Shown here one piece after another: positions 5,419 to 5,836 of a DNA stretch of 5,836 nucleotides. Both the position numbers and the translations under genes were made by a program. Positions within the stretch are counted from its first letter, which is position 1. The number at the start of each line of letters is the position of its first letter. The notes below the pieces were generated by a model. It saw only the letters and a program-made list of their open reading frames with translations, was not told the origin of the DNA and did not search any database. The stretch comes from a bacterium (GTDB lineage Bacteria; Atribacterota; Phoenicimicrobiia; Phoenicimicrobiales; Phoenicimicrobiaceae). The stretch covers positions 1 through 5,836 of the forward strand of contig JAHJOY010000292.1 of the NCBI GenBank assembly GCA_018819665.1, given 5' to 3'.

Positions 5419-5836
5419 ATGGTGATTCCATTAGAAGAAAAAATAAATGAACTTAATCAAAGACTAAAAAAAATGAAAGATGAAAAACGGTATTTTTACT
5501 TAAAAAGCATAGATGGAGCTTCTGGAGCAAAAGTAACTATCGATGGAAGAAAGATGACAATGTTTGCTTCTTATAATTATTTGGGATTGATTACTCATCC
5601 CAAAATAAAAAAAGCGGCCATTGATGCCATTGAAAAATATGGGACAGGTGCTGCAGGAGTCAGATTACTTGCTGGCACCACCAAGATGCATGAAAAATTG
5701 GAAGCAAAAATTGCAGAGTTTACAGGAGCAGAAGATGCGGTTACTTACAGCAGCGGATATGTAACTAATTTAGCTGCGGTAACTACACTTTGCCAGCGTG
5801 GAGATTTAGTAATAATTGACAAATTAGATCATGCCA
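5419..5836 (+). CDS. PLP-dependent alpha-oxoamine synthase (Kbl/BioF/SPT family), N-terminal 139 residues, 3' end outside window
   Basis: Enzymes of this family join an acyl-CoA or acyl-ACP to an amino acid with loss of CO2 (glycine C-acetyltransferase catalyses the same bond without net decarboxylation). Visible motifs are SYNYLGL (51-57), YGTGAAGVRLLAGTTKMHEKLE (74-95, the signature substrate and PLP region), SSGYVTN (111-117, near the cofactor phosphate) and DKLDHA (134-139), where His138 would stack on the PLP ring. The Schiff-base lysine lies beyond the right edge; members are about 390-400 residues. GAGGAGG (5405-5411), seven bases before ATG 5419, sets the start 21 bases after the previous stop. 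The N-terminal 28 residues form a charged helix typical of the family. From this part alone 2-amino-3-ketobutyrate ligase, 8-amino-7-oxononanoate synthase and serine palmitoyltransferase-like roles cannot be separated. Confidence 0.92.
   Translation, partial: MVIPLEEKINELNQRLKKMKDEKRYFYLKSIDGASGAKVTIDGRKMTMFASYNYLGLITHPKIKKAAIDAIEKYGTGAAGVRLLAGTTKMHEKLEAKIAEFTGAEDAVTYSSGYVTNLAAVTTLCQRGDLVIIDKLDHA

Noticed and set aside
5397..5450. ATG overlapping the stop of the quinate-dehydrogenase-like gene as start of the next gene
   Set aside because: That frame closes after 17 sense codons. ATG 5419 has a strong SD and opens the oxoamine synthase frame.

Overview
The window is AT-rich bacterial DNA, roughly one third G+C by eye, with strong Shine-Dalgarno sites (GAGGAG, GGGAGG) and sigma70-type promoters. 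Gene content (an IscR-like Rrf2 regulator, two PP-loop tRNA thiolases with CxxC motifs, a GH13 alpha-glucosidase, and a regulator/'quinate 5-dehydrogenase'-like pair that I associate from memory with Clostridia-type anaerobes) fits an anaerobic low-GC bacterium such as Clostridia, Thermoanaerobacterales or Atribacterota. The lineage is an inference and cannot be fixed from this sequence alone.

Layout. (1) Bases 1-896, minus strand: the first 298 codons of a GH13 oligo-1,6-glucosidase/maltase-type alpha-glucosidase, running off the left edge. (2) 897-1190: a 294-base divergent intergenic region. It holds a probable promoter for the glucosidase, three TAAGGAG repeats, and a perfect-consensus TTGACA-17-TATAAT promoter for the rightward operon. 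(3) 1191-3732, plus strand: a tight three-gene operon made of an Rrf2/IscR-like Fe-S regulator, a stand-alone PP-loop sulfurtransferase fused to an NFACT-R-like C-terminal domain, and mnmA. (4) 3733-3919: a regulatory intergenic region with a weak terminator-like hairpin, a CIRCE half-site look-alike, an extended -10 promoter and a double TGTATACA operator candidate. (5) 3920 to the right edge, plus strand: a second operon made of an unusual HTH regulator with an alpha/beta C-terminal domain, a 306-residue protein of the family usually labelled 'quinate 5-dehydrogenase', and the N-terminal part of a PLP-dependent alpha-oxoamine synthase.

How the genes work together. The first operon looks like a tRNA thiolation unit under an Fe-S sensing repressor. 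MnmA makes 2-thiouridine at the wobble position, and the second thiolase probably thiolates another tRNA position (4-thiouridine-like by analogy). No cysteine desulfurase or IscU gene is present between regulator and thiolases, and both enzymes carry the same C-x-x-C plus distant Cys arrangement. This suggests an Fe-S-assisted, possibly sulfide-fed chemistry.

The second operon pairs a putatively autoregulated regulator with a poorly understood protein and a C-C bond-forming acyl-CoA/amino acid condensing enzyme. It is the best candidate in the window for an undescribed pathway, but its product cannot be deduced here.
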